Assembly: GCA_963611355.1 (NCBI GenBank)
Contig: CAVDRM010000003.1
Coordinates: 73,115 to 137,114, forward strand
DNA length: 64,000 bases
Source of the DNA: CAVDRM01 sp963611355
GTDB taxonomy: Bacteria > Bacillota > Clostridia > Christensenellales > Aristaeellaceae
Direction of reading: 5' to 3'
The first letter of the stretch is position 1. The number at the start of each line of letters is the position of its first letter. This document shows positions 62,074 through 64,000 of the stretch, piece by piece. Below the pieces are notes generated by a model that searched no databases, was not told where the DNA came from, and was given only the letters and a program-made list of their open reading frames with translations. Made by a program: the position numbers and the translations under genes.

Positions 62074-63155
62074 CACCACGCCTCCTCATCGGGGACGAGC
62101 GGCGCGAGCGAAACGTCCCACCAGACGCGCACCTGCTGCCCGCAGGAAAGCCCGCAGCCCCGCTCGGCCTGCCGCTGGGAGAGCAGCACCTGCCCGCTCG
62201 CCAGCTCGATTTCCGCCCGCTCCACGCCGCCTGCAAAGCGCAGCGACTTGAGGACGCCGGAGAGATACAAGTCGTCCGTATGCTCAGCCCCAAAGCGCAG
62301 CCGCTCCGTGCGCACGGTCAGGCAGACGGGGTCGCCCGTCTGAAAGCGGCCGTCCGCGACGCAGGGCAGGGTCAGCCCGTCCATCTCCATCAGCGACCGC
62401 GTTCCCTTCCGCGCCGTCAAAACGCCGCGCAAAAGATTGCTTTGGCCGACAAAGCGGGCGGAGAACATGGAGTTCGGCCGCTCATAGATGTCCTCCGGCG
62501 TGCCGACCTGCACAAAATGCCCCTCGTGCATCAGCGCCATGCGGTCGGACATATTCATGGCCTCTTCCTGGTCGTGCGTGATGTACACAAACGAAATGCC
62601 CAGGCGCTGCTGGATGGCCTTCAGCTCCGTCTGCATCTGCCGCCGCAGCTCCAAATCAAGCGCCCCCAGGGGCTCGTCCAGGAGCAGCAGCTCCGGTTCC
62701 AGCACCAGCGCCCGCGCAATCGCCACGCGCTGCCGCTGCCCGCCGGAAAGCTGGCCGGGCATCCGTTTGCCGAAGCCGGACAGCTGCATCATGGCAAGCA
62801 TCTTATCCACCCGCGGCGCCAGGGCGGATTTTTTGACGCCCGCCATTTTGAGGCCGTAGGCGATGTTGTCAAACACATTCAGGTGCGGAAACAGCGCGTA
62901 GTTTTGAAACACCGTGTTCAGCTTCCGGCGCTCCGGCGGGTAAAAGGTGATATCCTCGCCGGACAAAAAGACGCGCCCGGCATCCGGCCTTTCCAGCCCT
63001 GCCATGACGCGCAGCGTGGTCGTTTTGCCGCAGCCTGACGGACCCAGCAGGGTAAAAAATTCGCCCTTGGCGACGTCCAGATTCAGCCCCTTCAACACCT
63101 GCGTTCCGTCAAAGGCCTTCCAAATGCTTTGCAGGCTGATGAGCGCTTCACTCAT
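62073..63155 (-). CDS. potA: ABC transporter ATP-binding protein, PotA-like
   Basis: A 360-residue ATPase of the spermidine/putrescine importer class. Walker A GPSGCGKTT, Q-loop VFQNYALFPHLNV, signature LSGGQRQRVAIARAL and Walker B LLLLDEPLGALD are canonical, followed by H-loop VYITHDQEEAM. A C-terminal TOBE-type regulatory domain begins at about residue 275. I prefer ATG 63155, with AAGGAAGG well spaced; ATG 63161 is alternative. The gene overlaps the ferritin-like gene by eight bases. It could serve other importers in the window that lack an ATPase, but the adjacent PotB is the natural partner. Confidence 0.93.
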   Translation of the reverse strand: MSEALISLQSIWKAFDGTQVLKGLNLDVAKGEFFTLLGPSGCGKTTTLRVMAGLERPDAGRVFLSGEDITFYPPERRKLNTVFQNYALFPHLNVFDNIAYGLKMAGVKKSALAPRVDKMLAMMQLSGFGKRMPGQLSGGQRQRVAIARALVLEPELLLLDEPLGALDLELRRQMQTELKAIQQRLGISFVYITHDQEEAMNMSDRMALMHEGHFVQVGTPEDIYERPNSMFSARFVGQSNLLRGVLTARKGTRSLMEMDGLTLPCVADGRFQTGDPVCLTVRTERLRFGAEHTDDLYLSGVLKSLRFAGGVERAEIELASGQVLLSQRQAERGCGLSCGQQVRVWWDVSLAPLVPDEEAW

Positions 63156-63639
63156 GCGCATTTCCTTCCTTTGCCGCGCCGTCCGCCGTCAGCTGGGCGT
63201 TCAGCGCCTCCAAATGGCTCTGCTCTTCATCGGCGATGCTCAAAAACGTCTGCGCGCAGGCATGGTTTTCGGCAAACTGTCCGGCAAAGCCGCGGTAGGT
63301 CTCCACCGCGTTTTTTTCCTGACGGGCGGCATAGCAAAGCAGCGCATGCTCGTCCCGAAACGCGCCGAGCCTGTACGCCTCCAGCAGCCCGCCGGAAAAC
63401 AGAATGCGCGCACTTTCGGCGGACAGGCACAGCCCGCGCTCCGCATCGGGCGCTTCGCCGTCCTTCAGGGCGGTAAAGCGGCACAGGTGCTCCCGCTCGT
63501 CGGCCAGAATCTGCTCAATGCGCCCGCACAGCGCCGGCTCCCGAAACAGAAGGAGTGCGCGCTCGTACAGCCGCACGGCGCGCCGCTCCATTTCGGCGGC
63601 CAAATAAAACGCTTCGCCCGCCGTTTTAGCCTGGGTCAT
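63148..63639 (-). CDS. ferritin-like/rubrerythrin-type diiron protein
   Basis: A 163-residue four-helix-bundle protein with the di-iron residues in place: AAEMERRAVRLYERAL, ILADEREHLCRFTAL (ExxH), YAARQEKNAVETYRGFAGQF and IADEEQSHLEALNAQL (ExxH). There is no C-terminal rubredoxin domain, so it is a stand-alone ferritin-like or sulerythrin-like protein, of use in peroxide detoxification or iron handling. It lies one base after the DUF1858 gene stop and overlaps potA. Confidence 0.85.
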   Translation of the reverse strand: MTQAKTAGEAFYLAAEMERRAVRLYERALLLFREPALCGRIEQILADEREHLCRFTALKDGEAPDAERGLCLSAESARILFSGGLLEAYRLGAFRDEHALLCYAARQEKNAVETYRGFAGQFAENHACAQTFLSIADEEQSHLEALNAQLTADGAAKEGNAHE

Positions 63640-63640
63640 G

Positions 63641-63850
63641 TTATTGCGCCTGGGCGAGGAACTCGTTGAGCTGATGCACCAGCTCGTCCGCGTTCGCTCC
63701 GTGGGCGCGGCAGGCGTCCTCCAGCGATTCGGCCGTGGCGCAGGGGCAGCCCAGGCAGGTCATGCCGAATTCCATGAAAATGCGGGACGTGCCGCGATGC
63801 AGGTTCAGCACCTGCGCGATGGTCATTTCCTTGTTGACGGTGGTATCCAT
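63641..63850 (-). CDS. DUF1858 domain protein
   Basis: A 69-residue DUF1858/hybrid-cluster-linked domain protein. The pattern MTIAQVLNLHRGTSRIFMEF, then GMTCLGCPCATAESLEDACR, contains the conserved CxxC(x)C characteristic of the family, which is often encoded near iron-sulfur, hybrid-cluster or ferritin-like proteins. ATG 63850 has AAAGGAG. It heads the ten-gene run, starting one base before the ferritin-like gene. Confidence 0.88.
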   Translation of the reverse strand: MDTTVNKEMTIAQVLNLHRGTSRIFMEFGMTCLGCPCATAESLEDACRAHGANADELVHQLNEFLAQAQ

Positions 63851-63905
63851 GTGGTCAAGCGCTCCTTTCGTCTTTTGAACGCCGGATATGCAGCGGTTCG
63901 TGGAA

Positions 63906-63934
63906 ATTATACCGTATCGGGGGAAAAAAGTAAA
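63906..63934 (-). promoter_or_regulatory. sigma-A promoter of the DUF1858-ferritin-pot run
   Basis: Minus strand TTTACT (63934-63929), 17 bases, TATAAT (63911-63906). The -10 is perfect, the -35 matches at four of six positions. The first gene begins at 63850. Confidence 0.75.
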
Positions 63935-64000
63935 GGAAAACGGAAAAATCCCGCGGGGATATTCAGAAGGCGGAAAGCGGGAAGGCACGGGGGGGAAGAA

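Overview
The window reads as chromosome of a GC-rich, probably spore-forming anaerobic Firmicute of class Clostridia. This rests on an ylm/sepF/divIVA division cluster, a yerC-pcrA-ligA DNA-maintenance run, a NfeD-FloA pair, a CotH-family spore-coat-type protein, several consensus sigma-A promoters, and at least four sites that fit the sporulation/early-stationary sigma-H consensus. A Christensenellales-like gut lineage is my guess from style and gene content, not something shown. No rRNA, tRNA, CRISPR array or intact transposase was seen.

Layout. 1-5.8 kb: an envelope/division operon (HlyD-like adaptor, YggS/YlmE, SepF, YggT, DivIVA) followed by a CNNM/HlyC-type CBS protein. 5.8-8.3 kb: a lower-GC scar with a cysteine desulfurase 3' remnant, then a YgjP-like metallopeptidase and a GH29 fucosidase. 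8.4-13.5 kb (minus): a cello-oligosaccharide operon (GH94 phosphorylase, GH1 glycosidase, ROK regulator), divergent from a BMP/nucleoside-type binding protein. 14.9-20.4 kb (minus): acetyltransferase, ligA, pcrA, yerC. 20.6-24.8 kb (minus): a P1B-type ATPase operon with three HMA-like proteins and a one-TM small protein, under a perfect sigma-A promoter with a tandem direct repeat. 25-28.7 kb (plus): YitT, NfeD, FloA, a hypothetical protein and a LytTR response regulator. 29-36.4 kb (minus): CotH/lamin-tail exoprotein, PII-like protein plus DUF1538 membrane protein, small genes, GNAT and ADP-ribose pyrophosphatase.

36.6-45.9 kb (plus): a very large SH3/MucBP-type surface protein and a CHAP amidase, then a sigma-H-type cassette of a catalytically degenerate GMP-synthase homologue, a GNAT-like protein and two RimK-like ATP-grasp ligases. 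This cassette is the best candidate for an undescribed system. 45.85-46.12 kb: an array of eight adjoining hairpins fills the gap between two convergent stop codons. 46.1-48.9 kb (minus): YlbF, MltG, U32 peptidase. 49.6-51.8 kb (plus): GT2 glycosyltransferase and UDP-galactopyranose mutase behind another sigma-H-like site. 52-55.1 kb (minus): a sugar ABC importer without its ATPase. 55.4-63.9 kb (minus): a ten-gene directional run (DUF1858, ferritin-like, PotA, PotB, MTA/SAH nucleosidase, dCMP deaminase, LCP protein, secreted PIG-L deacetylase, repeat exoprotein, small exported protein).

Recurring themes are sigma-H-type control of envelope and accessory genes, exported binding proteins lacking a lipobox, Gln/Pro/Tyr-rich disordered regions on three envelope proteins, and palindromic elements sitting exactly against stop codons. 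All functional calls are from reading motifs by eye; no database search was run.
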